64,000 bases of DNA from Anthoceros angustus (GCA_010909165.1 VJWM01000103.1:310001-374000); one strand, 5' to 3'; shown: positions 1 to 12,644, numbered from the stretch's first letter. Notes: generated by a model not told the origin, from the sequence alone. A program made the numbers and translations.

Positions 1-364
1 TCCTGCTGTTTCCAAGGAGATGGCTGGCAAGAATTGAAAGCAAATGTAAGGTGCCTTTCGAGACTCCGGGGCTAAGGCGAATAAACTTGTCTGGCAAAGG
101 CCCCCCTGCTTGTTGCAGTCAGAGTAGGAGTTTTTCTGTATGAGCAGGTCAAATGAGAGTTTTCTGTGTCAGCAAGTTTCCAATTGACCATGAAGGTGCA
201 TCGTTTTCCCCCATTTCACTCCTATGTCCAGAACACTTTAGATCCGCGACGATGTTTGGGACGAGGGTAAAGCATGCTCAGCAGTACTGTAATTTCAGCG
301 TATGACTTAATACCTTGTGGCAGTCCTGGTGAAGAATCTTATCAGTACTCTGTTGGTTTAACAG
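1..364 (+). other. 5' flank or unresolved first exon/intron of the SHOC1-like gene
   Basis: No confident exon is placed here. An open stretch from the window edge to about 168 reads in one frame without recognisable similarity. A good splice acceptor (TTTAACAG) ends at 364, immediately before the first exon I can defend. The true start codon may lie before the window. Confidence 0.4.
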
Positions 365-3300
365 GAAGATACTGCTGCACCGGATGGAAGTCCCCGCACA
401 ATGGAAACATCTGATTTGAAAGTCAGTTTCGGTATGCTTGAAAACGTGGCGCCCTCTGCTGTGCTGAAGACGCCTGTCAAGAATCATCACGCTGCTGCTT
501 CCCATCCTCCCGCTGTGCCTTCCGGGGCAGCATGTGATAGTCAAACTTATGATGGTGGGGGTTTCCTGGTTTCAGAGAGTTTTCCTGGCCAAGTGGATGC
601 CCATGCTTTAAGTGAACCAAAGTTATATGGCCTGAACAATTCGGGCAAGATCAAGCTGGAAAGGGGCTTCCAAGCCGTTCAGAGCAAGACAAACGAAGAA
701 AGCGTCCAGATGCAGTTAGCAGTTGATGAGCCATTTTGTCTGTTATCAGACTGGTTACAAGGAGACAGCAGTGAGGATTTACGAGGTAAATTTGTTGCGA
801 AATAGGTGCTATTTGATTAAAACTTTTGCAACAGCACACTTGATTTGTGGGGCACTAAAATTTTCTGTTTTAGTTCATGGAAGGTTGCTTGGGTTAACCG
901 CTGATACAACTCCTGTACTTGATCTGGAAGGGTCAGAGCTTGATGTGGCTTCAGTGGTACTCACTTACCTTTGATGTCCGAAATTCTGGTTTTCCGTTGT
1001 TATCTCTGTCTAGGAGGAGAACTGGTGACCTTTTATTGAGAGTATTTCCGTAAAGATCTTGAGAATGGAAGCCAAGTATCCTCGTCTTTGGGACGCGCAG
1101 GAACAGCACGGAGTGCTACAGAACAAACCTCAACGAGATGAGGACTGTGCTCCTATAACAAGTGATGGCACACTCAATAATAAGGCACTCGCCTTTGTGG
1201 GTGCCCCCGAGGTTGGAGGCCTTGGGTACTCTGAAAGAAATGAGACACAAAGTTCATGTTTGAAGTTCATTGACCTTGACCGGATGAAGTCCCGCTGCAA
1301 TGTGAGGAAGGAGCAAGATACCTCCGTCCAATATGAAAGTTCTGTTACAAATGTGGAGGGTGAAGACGGTGTCCTCTTGAAAGACGTGGCAGGCCTGACG
1401 TGCTGGAATTATGACATGAATCAGCTGTCTGAGAGAAACGTTCACACTGAAGATAGTAAGGTCCTGAAGAACCGAAACTTGGTCCCCGTGGCCACCAGTG
1501 TGTCAAACTCGATAGACTTTGAGGATGATCTCAATGGTAGGATATGTCGTCAGAGTATTGACGGCCAAGCTCCTGCACAAGAAGGAAACGAGCCGGATGT
1601 TGCGACCGCTTTGGGGATGCAAGATGACCCTAGGGGAGGAGATTGCACTTTCAGCGAGTTGAATCAAAACACAGAATCTGTTCAATTGGCCAATGACAGT
1701 GTATGGGCTTGTTCCGACTGCGCGGAGCCTGTGTGTGATGTGCACTGTACCTTAAACGATTTGGTGGAAGTCCAACAACCGCAGGTAAGCTCGTTGCGAG
1801 TGACACACTGTGGAGTGGAAAATCTCCGGAGCATCGACCAGTGCAGTGTGCCAGGCATCATTTATCTTCACGAGGATGTGGAGAACACTCAGGTGGAAAT
1901 TGACAGAAACGGCTCTGATGGCATTTCCAGGGAACCTTATGAGCGTAAAATTCAGTTTCTCGAGGGGGATACAACTGTGGTTGCCAACTTGAGTGGTTCT
2001 AAGACCTCCAGCGCGACTTCTGATCGTGATATTGTCAAGAATCATACTGTTGGGCTCGTAGCCAACAGCGGGAATGGAGTGCACTGCAAGAGGACAAGAA
2101 TGCGTCCCGAGTTCAACGTCGAAGAGGACGCAACGATGGTATCCCCTGGCACTTCCGAGGGCCTCCAGCCAACATGTATGAGCAAAGAGTTAGCATTTTT
2201 CGTGAAGGCAAGGAGAGGAAACTTAGAAACCCGTTCAGGGTCAGCTCAACATCACAAGATACCGGAAGACCACACTTGTAACAGGACGGCAAGCGGTGCG
2301 AATTCTAACTACAAGCCGACCGGAAGCTGCTCGCAAGTCAACTATTCTACTCCCGAAATTCCTGACATCGAAGGCTCTTACCATGAGCACGAGGTTACAG
2401 TTCCCAGTCTTATAATGGACATAGTATGTTGCCTGCAATCGGAGTACACCAAGATTCTGGAAGCCAATGACAAAATCATTAGGAGCAGCAATGGAGGTTG
2501 CAGGGTTCCGACGAAACTGACAGGTGCCCCCAACTTACTGGCAGCTATTTTATGTGACGTCAAGGAAGCTACATCTAGGAGGGAGCAACCTCAGGTCTTG
2601 CAGGCACTCCTTTGCCTTCTGGTGCTACAGCAGACCTCAAGAATTCTGTGCAGTCAAGGTGTACGAGTTGCTTACCACTATTTAGAAAGCATGGTGAGGT
2701 CCATGAACTTTGCGCGTCTCACGTTTTTAGACCCGTGGGTTCTCGACTCTCGTAAGATGTTGCAACAGACGAGCAACCAAGTGGAGTTGGGCCAATTAGA
2801 AGAACACCCCAAGTTGATCATCCTAACGAACATACTACAGGGAAGGTTTGAAGCGGACATGAAGAGCAATCCAAATCGGCCAAAGCCGAAGGCGCTCATT
2901 TTGGCTGAGCGAAGAGCGTTCTTCACACTTCACAGTTGTCTACATAGTTTAAGACTCAAGGCCCTCGAGGTCGACACCGAAGAAGCCCTTCTGCAGCATG
3001 GAGACCTTATTCAAGACAAGACAGAGCTTCTGAATTTGGAGACTCAGCAAGCTTTATCATCCTTCGACTGTGTCCTGTTGCCTTATACGTAGGTGTTCCA
3101 ATGCACCGTTGCTTCCTACTTATTTCCATCTGGTTCTAATGCATTCCTTGGGCAACAGGTACCTCAACTCGCACTTTCCATTGGCTATCTTCTCAGTCAT
3201 CATACAATATGACGAGATACCATTTTCCTTGAAAACTCGAAGTGAGGTTGGTCGGCTTTTGAGTAGAGCACCTTGCCGCAGACATCTACTGAGGGTTGCC

Positions 3301-5801
3301 GAAGTGCATCCTGCTAAGGAGGTTTTAAACAGAGTGAGCAGACAGCTTGCTTATCATGCAACTCTTTCCATTCATTGGTCTTCGTCCTTGTCTCAACATG
3401 TCGGATTCATGTGCAGAACACAATCCAGCAAACCAGACAGGCAAGCATCTCCAGAACGTGCTCAACGACAACCACCGAACGACCCTTGCGGGACCCTCAT
3501 GTACTGCATGCTATCTGGACAAAGTCAACAGGGGAGTGCTTGTTTCATCTTTGTACATTTTGTGAGCTAAAGTTCTCCTCTGTTGTGTTGCCAACAGGGA
3601 ACGTGGCATCTGGAAACGTTGTCGGCATGCCAGGAGGGTCAAATTTCAGAGTCGACTGGGACGACGATTTCCCCACTCGGTGTTGCAGCTCAGTTGCAAA
3701 ACCACAGTGCAAGATCGTTGGCAGCACCTATGAAACCAAGTCAACGTACCTTCCAGACAACAACAAAGTGCATTGGCATTGACAATACACAGACTGGGGT
3801 TTTCAGACAATGCGAAATGATACTTATCGTTAACTCAGGACGAACCTCGGATGCGCGGATACGCAGCTTGTGCCAGAGAATCATACCCCAGGAGGACGAG
3901 AACTTGCAAGTAGTGGAAAGGGAGATGGCCGTTCCAGTTGATCTCATATTAAGTGCAGCAACGTGCCTCACAGTATACACTCCCGAAAGATTGAAGGACA
4001 ACATCAGCTGGGGTCCCATAAGACAAGGACCGGAAGCCATCTTATGCGATAATATGAAGGCAATAAGTCTCTGTTTCCACGTCTGTGTAATGGTAACGTC
4101 CTCCACATGCTATACATAGGGTTGTCTCGCTTATTATTAAGCTGTTACGCTTGTCCTGGGGTCCCTTGTGCAGATATTTCAAGGACCAACGTCGTTCACT
4201 TCAGCGGCTCTGCAACTTTCGGACAACCTGTATTCTTCTGCAGTGGCCTTGGGCATTAAAGTGCAATGCTTTGTCTCCAACTCCGAAAACTCCACTTCAA
4301 GCATCATGAAGGGTTGCGTTGAAGCTGTTAAAAGGACCAGAAAGCTGGAAGTATACCCAGTCATGCCAGACACGCCAACGGTGGAGGAGAACGTCCTAAC
4401 AAAGTTCCCTTGTATCAATCATCTCTCAGCACACGCCATTTTGTCATGCGGCGTCTCCTTGACTAGGTTCCTTTCATTTTCCCACGAGCAGCAGGTTGAA
4501 GCCACGCAGGCTTTTGATGTCCCCCCTAACAGCCTTATGCTATTCAAGGGTCAATACCAGTCCCGGAACCATGTAATCAACAGGTCAGCTACTATTCCCA
4601 TTGGAACTACCGCAGCCCTGGAGCATGAGTCCACTAGAGGAAATTACGACAGTGCATTTAGGGAGCATTATGTCAGAAGCTCAGCTGATATTCAAGCAGC
4701 ACATGCTGACGAGTTAGACACTGAGAATCAAGGTATTCGTCTCCGTCTTCCAGGAATGCAGACGTTACACGGTGCAAACTCTCCTCGTAGGTGTCTGAAC
4801 GGCATCAAAGGACAAGCTGTGGGAACGTCCCACCAGGGCGGTGCTACTATAGAAACACACAGCATGGCAAGGAAGCATGATGCAGATATTGAGCCATCTC
4901 TCCACGAGTATGCAAAGTTTAAACGAAGCTATGGTCTTGCCTCCGACGATGTGGAAAGTCAGCTTACCTCCTGTTCCAACCAGCTTGTGGCAGAGGACCA
5001 TGACAGTAGCTTCCCCTTCTTCCCTCCTGCAAGCATTATCAGTGGGGAAATGAATAATCAGTTAGAAGAAGATGACGAGTACACAGCACCTCCACTGCGT
5101 CAGTATGAGGACCAAGCACCAACTGCAAGTGCCCACCTCCGACAACAATCTTGTGTTGCAACCTTCAGTATGCATATGTCGAATGGCATACAAGACCCTC
5201 GAAGTGCCATAGACGAATGGATCAGAGCAGACAAAAAGGAAAGGATACCACTCACATGTTCAGCTGGAGCTGCTCCCACTAGGAAGAAAAGAGGCTATAT
5301 GATGCCTCAAAACAGCTCAAGCCCTTCACAGACAACTTATAAACCTCGATCAGTATCTCACAACGTGTCTCCAGATATCACTCCTTCCAAGGTACGAGCA
5401 GTTCTGAACCCGAGTGGTTTAGACCTGTTCCGACATGACACCAGAGAAGCACACATACTTGCACCGAAAATGTTACGACAGACAAAGCTACCATTCGCAC
5501 AGTATTCTCCAAGCCCTCATAAGCGCGGAGTGCAGTCAGCCAGTCCAATGAGATCATGGACACCTATGGATAAGAGAGCAAAGGAGGTACACTGTTTACG
5601 CTGCATTGGAATAAGTCGTTCAGTCTGTATGCTGCTGAACTTCCCCGGCTAATACTGGCAATGCATTGTTAACAGGACTTGTCCTATCAGAAGATGGGCC
5701 GGGAAAGTCAAAGTCACCGGATATGGGAAGAACCTGGTTCTGACACTCCGAAGAAGGCAAAGCGCACTATGGTGGGCAGCGTGTCCAGTCGTTTCTACTG
5801 A
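365..5801 (+). CDS. SHOC1: SHOC1/ZIP2-like meiotic crossover protein (5' end uncertain)
   Basis: SHOC1 is an XPF-like, catalytically degenerate ZMM protein that works with PTD/SPO16 on branched DNA to promote interference-sensitive (class I) crossovers in meiosis. Proposed exons are 365-785, 874-956, about 1056-3088, 3159-3333, 3598-4092, 4174-5586 and 5676-5801; most have GT/AG borders that keep frame, but the 3333-3598 link may hide another small exon. The family core is clear: the block around QVLQALLCLLVLQQ to LIILTNILQ (exon 3), the FPLAIFSVIIQYDE strand (exon 4), the VERE-AVPVDLILSAATCL block (exon 5), and the helix-hairpin-helix-like tract with FPCINHLSAHAILSCG (exon 6). The long acidic N-terminal part (exon 3) and the C-terminal tail are poorly conserved, as in other SHOC1 proteins. 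The last exon ends in TGA at 5799. Recognition is from family memory, not a search. Confidence 0.85.
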
Positions 5802-6057
5802 CCTTCCTATCCTTCAAAAGTATTTGTGAACTAGCACTGGTCATCGATGATCTAGCATCATCGCAAAGAATTGTGGGAGATTGCTTACCCTGTTAAGGTG
5901 CAAAATCCAAGGCATCCTTGTACTTGAAAGTCGGAGGGGGCTCTGGGCCAAAGGTATCCCAAGGTGACTCGATGAAAAGAAGCTTCCTGATCCGATTCCT
6001 CAGGATGGGTACCTATGATGGCAGAATCCATGCACATTGTATTTTCAGACTAACCAT

Positions 6058-7165
6058 TCAGCTATTTGTGAGCAGGAGTAGGGGCTTGCGAGGGAAAAGA
6101 TGTGATGCACCAACCTCTTCCCACCTCAATGCCTGCCTTAATGCATCCAGCCTTTTCCGGTTTCTGCCATAGTCCTCGTAATCCACAGCACGAGATGCGG
6201 ATCGGATGCAGACCGTGGCATCTGATAACGGATCACTAAACAAGAACTCCACATCATCCATCACCCCATCATCATCAAGGAAGGTGGCATGAATGTACCT
6301 GAAGAAGAAGGATCAACCATAATGAAGTAGGCAACTGGGCAGGAGCAGGACCCTTCCAGGCATAAGAGTGGGTATGTTGTACCTATTTGCATCCTCCTGG
6401 ATTGTAGCACCTGCCTTTCTGAGCTCCTCTTTCAGCTGTGTGGAAGCAGCAAGTAGTTGACCTGGAAATTCCCAGGGCGCAACAAAGAAGATGGGCCTGA
6501 ACACATGGCATGATGCTTTGGTGACTGAGGGTACGCTTCTCGCTACGAGCCGCACATCCCGTACAAGGTAACACTAACCTGTCGTCGAAGGAAGACAGGC
6601 AATTGGCTACAGAGTTGCATGAGCCCAGTGTCTCATCCACTACACCAATGCAGGTAGCGCAGCTTCCTGTGCCAGGCTCCACCTGTTCTTTGAGCTGGTC
6701 CCATGGGAACTTTACCAAGCCCACTGGCTGAAGCTCGGCAGCTTGAGCACCGCCTGCCACCATACCCACATGCAGCAGCAAGACAGCGGCAAATTTTGCC
6801 ACCCTTGCGCTCGCCCATGCAAAACGTTGCAAAGCAGAACCGCGTTGGCTGGCATCGACATGCTCGATGTCGGAGCCAGGCGTGGGCTTGCGGGTTTCCC
6901 ATTCCTTAGCAGAGACAAGACGAGCGCTGATACAGGAAGACGTCCTTCCACGTATCGCCAGGCTGAGGAGTCTGAAAGGTGCATCCTGGCCGGATGGGGG
7001 CCCATCTATCTTCAAGCCCGTTCGAGGCCGAGCTTTGCGGACATTCTGTTTCCCCTTACATGCACTTCCTGCTGTCCAGGGCATCACGGAGGCTGGGACT
7101 CCCCACCGACTGTCAGGACAAGTGTAGGCGATAGTACTCATTCTTGCAAGGTGGGCGGGGTTCAT
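6058..7165 (-). CDS. DUF1499 protein, predicted thylakoid-lumen targeted
   Basis: Three exons on the minus strand: 7165-6579, 6496-6383 and 6298-6058, all with GT/AG borders in matching phase. The first in-frame ATGs are at 7165 and 7141; either fits. The N-terminus looks like a bipartite transit peptide: a basic, Ser/Arg-rich stretch, then a hydrophobic segment (AAVLLLHVGMVAGG) followed by an AQA-A lumenal cleavage site. The body is DUF1499 (PF07386): a Cys-rich entry (GSCATCIGVVDETLGSC, then NCLSSFDDRP), FFVAPWEF, and the signature MDDVEFLF plus IRSASRAVDYEDYGRNRKR. Members occur in plastids and bacteria; no biochemical function is established that I can name. Lumen location is inferred from the leader. 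Confidence 0.8.
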
Positions 7166-8637
7166 GTTGTGGGCAGTATCGAGATAGGGCACGTAGTTTG
7201 GGTGGTGTGCTGATCGCGAAAACTGGAAGGCTGGCGACGTAGCGCTCGGAAAATCGTTTCCGACAGACAGTCAGCATTTCAAGGTTAGCTTGGTCTGCTT
7301 CCTGAACTATTAGCAGTTCCTCATCTAGGTCTACAATTGAACAAGACAAAGGAATGACTTCCTGCTAGCCAGGGAGATGAGAGGGCTCCGCGTATCAGCC
7401 TCCAGGACAACAAGGGCGGGTTTGCAGAGGACCCGCTGAGACCCGGAACCCCCGGAGCGAGTTCATGTTTCGTTTCCATGCTCTTCGCTGGGCATGCCCC
7501 ATATCCTCGAATGAAGGCACGTGGCGGTATAAGTTTTTAGGGCGACCGGCAACGTCCCGTACCCATTTCGTCATTTCGTCACCTACCCGATCTCTAAAGA
7601 TTTTCATTGGCAGCCCGTCTACATTTCTTTCTCCTACGAGCGTTGTGTGTAGTGCGCTTTCAAATCAGTGCAAGCCCGTGAGCGATTTACTCTTCGCCAT
7701 CTACGCTGTGTGCCTGGTGCGCAGTGTGCAGGCTGGTGGTGCACTCTTGTGCATTGTGATTTGCGCAAGTGTTCAGCTCACATTGGCCTCACAACTTAGT
7801 GCCAGTTTACTCACTGTTATTATGGCCGTTGTGTCGGTTTTGAAATCTTTGATCAGTGATCTTCATGTACTTCAAGCACACAAAAAGTGGCATCATCGGA
7901 TTCGTCTAAACATATGAACCGAATTTCCAAAGCCTCAATTTTACTGAAAACAACAGTGCACGGTTCAAACCAACAAACAAACAAATGTATTCAAGCACCC
8001 CCGTCCTCCTGGAGCCGGCGTCCCTTCACGCAAGGAACTCTCGGCTAGAGGCCCACATGCTACACCTACTCTTGGTAATGACATTGTTGCACCACTTGTG
8101 GCTGCAAAGGAGTTTTTCAATAGGCTAGAGGTCGATGTGGTCGTTTCTCGAGCTTGGAAAGGATTCTGGAAGGGAGCGCATATTGATTATGACTTTTCAC
8201 TCTATGAATGATCGCCTCTAGGCTATGAAGGCTAGGTCTGTATTATGGATAACTCAGATATATATCAATGAGGATCTTACACCATTGCAATGGAAGACTA
8301 AGAAGGAGAAGTTACCCACTTTCAGAGCACTTGTACTGCAGATTAAGCGGCTTTCAATCGTGGGATGAATTGGTAGTGTTTGGCCCTCGTTCACGCAATT
8401 AGATTGACACTGGTAATTGATTGAAGATTATTTATCTTATTTAAATTAATTCAGACTATTTTACCACAATCTATGTAGTTATCATATTTCAGTCCCTTAT
8501 TTCATATCCTTGGTGGACTTAAATAAAATTTTCTTTCATTTTCTTCTACCCCATACGGACTACACCCCATGGTACGACCGCCCGCCCGCTGCGAGTCTTC
8601 CTACCGGCCTGGAGTCTTTCCTTTCGTCCATGTGGGC
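7166..8637. other. Intergenic region with possible element remnant
   Basis: No convincing gene. It contains the promoter side of the DUF1499 gene and the 3' flank of the P450. An open frame at 7465-7917 has no recognisable domain. At about 8250-8355 (+) a short reading (INEDLTPLQ, then KKEKLPTFRALVLQ) resembles degraded transposable-element coding sequence. At 8513-8547 lies a GTGGACTTAAATAAAAT tail shared with the repeat family at 14 and 16 kb. Confidence 0.35.
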
Positions 8638-10647
8638 TTAAGGGGCGTAGAGATGGGGAGGCAAGCGAGGAGAAGGAATGGCGAGCAATGGACCACGGAG
8701 CTTGTTGGCGAGGCCCTCGGAGCAGGAGCGCAGGCTGACGGGATGCTCTGGAGATGGCTGCAGGTGGAAGGAGTGCAGGAGGCGAGCCAGGAGAAGGCCC
8801 TGGATCCGAGGGGCCAGCTTGATGCCCAGGCACTGCCGCTTGCCGGAGCCGAACACCAGCAGCTCCATGTGCTGCCCATTGGCTTCAATGTGGCTGGACG
8901 CGTCCTGACGCATAAACCTCTGCGGTAGGAAGCGGTCGGGGTCGGTCCACACCGCCGGGTCTCGGGCGATGCCGTAGAAGTTAACGAGCACGTTGGTGTG
9001 CGCAGGGATGTGGTATCCGGCGATCTCCGTCTCCACCGGGTTGGAGTGCGGGGGCGAGAGGGGCGCCGGGGGGTGCAGCCGCCACGCCTCCTTCATCACG
9101 GCGCGGAGGAAGGGGAGCTGGCTCAGGTCCGATTCTCGGACCACGCGCTCCCGGCCCACCACTGCGTCCAGCTCCTCGTACACGGTGCGAAGATGCTCCG
9201 GGTGGGCCAGCAGTTCTGCGAGCGTCCACTCCAGGGCTGTGGCCAGGCTCTCCGTCAGGCCGATCACCGCGAACTGGAATCAGCCAGGAACGCGCGTCGC
9301 ATGTCAGTCGACGTCGTGCTTCAGATCTAGAATGCACGCGAGACATCTGGAATGTATGTACCTGGAAGCCGCCTTTGATGGTGGTGTCCGAGAGCGGCCT
9401 CCCGTTATCGTCGCGCCACGCCAGAAGCGAGTCCAGCATGTCGCGTTCGGCCTCGGGTCGCGGCTTGAGCACAGGCAGTTGTGATCGTCGCTCGTCCACC
9501 AGGCCTTGGAAGAACAGGTCTAGGCGCCTGAAATTGTCGTGTACCCGCTTCCTGGTGGAGTAGTTTAGCAGCACGTCCAGGAACGACAGGCCCGGCAGCA
9601 CGTCGCTGATGAACACCTTGGTGATGAGCTCTGTCGTCTCCCCTACCAGCCCGTAAGCAGCTTTCATCCACTCATCCATGGTCTGCGTATATACAAGATA
9701 TCCAAAGCGGTCGATCAGGCTTGCAGCTTGATCGATATATCCCACTCCTGGAGCCCAACGTTAGACAATGCTGCAAAATCGATTCCAGGTATAAATTTCC
9801 TCACCTCGAGCATAGAGACGCGGTCGGGTTTGTCCCTCATGACCTGCTCATCCGGCAGGTGGCAGTAGCTCTTGCTACAGCAGTTTTGGGTGGCGGCATT
9901 CAGTAGCGCAGCGGTGATGGGAGCTGAAAGGTTTATCGCCGGAGGCTCAGAAGTCGGGGAGGAGAGCGACAAGTCCCGAACAAAGTGCATGATCTTGGCG
10001 AACTCCCGTTCCCTGCCTGGCAAGTACTTCTGCATCTGCTTTTCGGTCAGAAACTCCATGAACATCTGCTTCCTGTGAATTACAAAGTACACGGCAGTGG
10101 CACAGCATATGCATGTTACGTTTCAGTGAACACATCAAAAGATGAGATGAGCAATCAGCAATCAGGGCAGTAGTAGTGTAGGCCCAGGTACCGGTACGTA
10201 CTTGACAAGAAACTTCCAAGCAGGTCCGTGGGGGTCGTAAAAGGCCCCACCGTAGTACAGAAGATTGGAGATGGCGTAGGACGGACTCTGCTTGCGTCGA
10301 TGCGAGAAGAGCTTGTCTTGGTCCTTGAGGACATGCCTGGCCATGTCCGGGGAGTTTACTATCAGGGTTGGAATGTTCCCCATTTGCAACCACATGAGAG
10401 GCCCGTGCTGCCGGGACAGGGCCAGAATCTTCTCCTCCAGCCTCCCGCTTCCCTGCAGTTGCAACAGATTCCCCACCACAGGAAGGCCGCGTGGCCCTGG
10501 TGGCAGCCGGATCTTGTACCGTTGCTGCACATGATCAGCGGTCGCAGCAACGTTGGCGCACTTTTTCCTGCTCCTCCGAATCCGCTTCAGTGCCGCCAGC
10601 ATTGCGACAAGGGTGATGGCAGCGGCCACCATCCTCCAGGTCTCCAT
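8638..10647 (-). CDS. Cytochrome P450, CYP71 clan (A-type)
   Basis: Four exons on the minus strand (10647-10202, 10072-9805, 9682-9362, 9273-8638) join in phase to a 556-residue protein, a normal full-length plant P450. Features in order: N-terminal membrane anchor, proline hinge PPGPRGLPVVGN, I-helix near residues 350-355, ExxR (Glu407/Arg410 in KEAWRLHP), PERF-like DPDRFLPQRF, and the haem loop FGSGKRQCLG with ligand Cys493. It is an ER-bound monooxygenase fed by P450 reductase; the substrate cannot be told from sequence. Odd point: the I-helix reads GLTESL where the family has (A/G)GxDTT, so the proton-relay Thr is Ser and the second Gly is Leu. The gene looks intact. Subfamily is not assigned. 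Confidence 0.9.
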
Positions 10648-10739
10648 TGCTGCGAGCGGATCAGAGCGTGGGGCAGTCCGCCTGCAAGCTTAAGGTGCTG
10701 GTCACTTGTGTTCGCATACTGAGGGAACGCTTACAATTC

Positions 10740-11060
10740 CTATTAATAGGGACATGCCGCACGCGCAGACACACACGCCCGCTTTCCACTACGTTTGTAT
10801 CACCCACATACTCCATGGGCACATGCCGTCCACACACACATGCCCGGTTTCCATTACCTTTTTCCAAATAGTCCATTGGAACATGCCGGTCCACACCATC
10901 ACCGAAATAGTCCATTGGGACATGCCGTACACACTTTCACCCAAATAGTCCATTGGGACCTGCCGTACACAGTATCACCCAAATAGTCCATTGGAACATG
11001 CCGTACACAGTATCACCCAAATAGTCCATTGGGACATGCCGTACATCCAGACATACGCCC
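10740..11060. repeat. 38-bp minisatellite upstream of the P450
   Basis: Five ordered units starting TAGTCCATTGG begin at 10869, 10908, 10946, 10984 and 11022 (spacing 39, 38, 38, 38). Each contains CATGCCGTACACAGTATCAC or a close variant. More degenerate units extend left to about 10740. The array lies 0.1-0.4 kb upstream of the P450 ATG, in its promoter region. Any regulatory effect is inference. Confidence 0.85.
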
Positions 11061-11404
11061 TTGTTTCCACTACGTTTGTACCACCTAAACGGGAATGTGG
11101 AGACTTTATGTAAAAATATATATGAGAAAGTCCATCTATCCGGAGACGAAGGGGAATAACTCAAAGGGCACCATGCTAAGGGAACTAGTCTCCGCGATCG
11201 CCCATAGTGAAATTACTTATTGCTTCGAGAATGAAAGGGCCTACCTACTACAGGTGGTAGGTAAGCTCTTGCGTCCCTTGCGTTTGCTACCGTGCTATAT
11301 ACCATGTTGGCCAAGGCCCTCTGCAGGGCAATGGACATCCATTGCCTACAGAAAGCCACTACACAAGAAAGCCGGGAACCCACCCCATTCTTGCGGCCCT
11401 ACAT

Positions 11405-11690
11405 GTGGTAAGCCTTAGCACAGGCCTTGATGAACCCGGAAAAATCCTTGCCCATGGCCCCGTGGTTCTCGATGGCAAGGGGGATGAAGGCATGGTCTTC
11501 CTGCATGAGCGAGTACTTGTGAAGCTTCGCTGTCACGCATCTCTCCGCCACCCAATCTGGAGCATTGATTATGACAAGCTCGCAGACAGTATGTCCCGAG
11601 AAGGGTCTATGACAACCACATCGGCGACATAAACCTTATCCCCTCGGGTCAAAAACAGGTTAGCCTTGAGAGAAACGCCGTTGAGCAGTC
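11405..11690 (-). pseudogene. Remnant of a retroelement C-terminal coding region
   Basis: On the minus strand, readings in two frames include RGDKVYVADVVVIDPSRD and, after a frame break, KLHKYSLMQEDHAFIPLAIE followed by NHGAMGKDFSGFIKACAKAY. This order (a V-x-D-V-V-V-x-P strand, then a K-x-x-x-Y helix, then FIPLAIE...G..G) is typical of the tail of reverse-transcriptase proteins of non-LTR elements in early land plants. No catalytic part is visible and the frame is broken. Low-confidence family call. Confidence 0.35.
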
Positions 11691-12079
11691 TGAGTATAAG
11701 GCTTCTCCCTGTATGACCTTGCAGTCACCGGGCATAGCAAGGTTTGCCGCTTTAGGAATGTTAAGGCAAATGTGAGTGCACACAACCTTTAACCGATACC
11801 AATATAGGTTCCTTCCCCGAAAAACTACATTCTGTATGTCTATACACCTGGCCTCATTGGTAGTTCCGTATCACCTCCGTTCCCAGTCAAAAAGTGGCGA
11901 CAGGGCGATGACCATTCAAAAGAGCCCGAGGGGAGGAAAGTGCCATGCCCTTGCCATGTGCATGGCATGGCGGTTCGTGAAAGGATGAGGCTACACAAGC
12001 GAAGCCCGTCTTGTGGGCAGCCGGAAGAATCTTGTCCAGCCTATAGAAGCCAAGCACTAGACTATGTAAGTATCTGACA

Positions 12080-12210
12080 TCATGGGGAATTGTAAGTGCT
12101 CCCCAAGTAATCTAACACGGTTGCATGGGGCATTGTAAGTGCTCCCCGAGTAATTTTACACGGTTGCATGGGACATTGTAAGTGCTCCCCGAGTAATCTA
12201 ACACGGTTGC
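12080..12210. repeat. 43-bp tandem repeat, about 2.7 copies
   Basis: TGTAAGTGCTCCCC recurs at 12091, 12134 and 12177 (period 43), each followed by an AGTAAT...ACACGGTTGC segment. No coding content is seen. Confidence 0.85.
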
Positions 12211-12644
12211 GACCCAGCTTGCCGTCCGACTACCCCAGGCTCTGATTAGCTAACTCGCACAATTATAAGGATGCAATGTAGACAGTTATCAGGAAACAAT
12301 TACAACGATGTAATGTAGACAGTTTCCACTAAAAATTAAGCATTCTTTTGAAAGTTCGTTGAGTAACTATTACATTCACAGCCAATTCACATGCACAATT
12401 TTCATGTTTTGAAATTCGTAATGCAAAACCATCAGCTTGGACTTATCTATTGAATCATGTCTTATTTGTTGTGATCTTTTATATTGTTTATTTTTTAATC
12501 TATATTCAAATTGAATTCATTAGAAAGCAACTCAAAATGTGGCTAGATTAGCTTAGAACTTCTTACATTGGCTTAAGTAGCTTACAACTTCTTAGTGAGA
12601 GACCCTTAAATCAACATCAAGATAAAAATATAAAGGAAGGACTC

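Noticed and set aside
7465-7917. A 150-codon frame with hydrophobic segments
   Set aside because: No family resemblance, no conserved motif, and it overlaps no spliced model; treated as chance.
10869-11060. Regular repeats resembling a CRISPR array
   Set aside because: Units are contiguous with no unique spacers, in plant nuclear DNA; it is a minisatellite.
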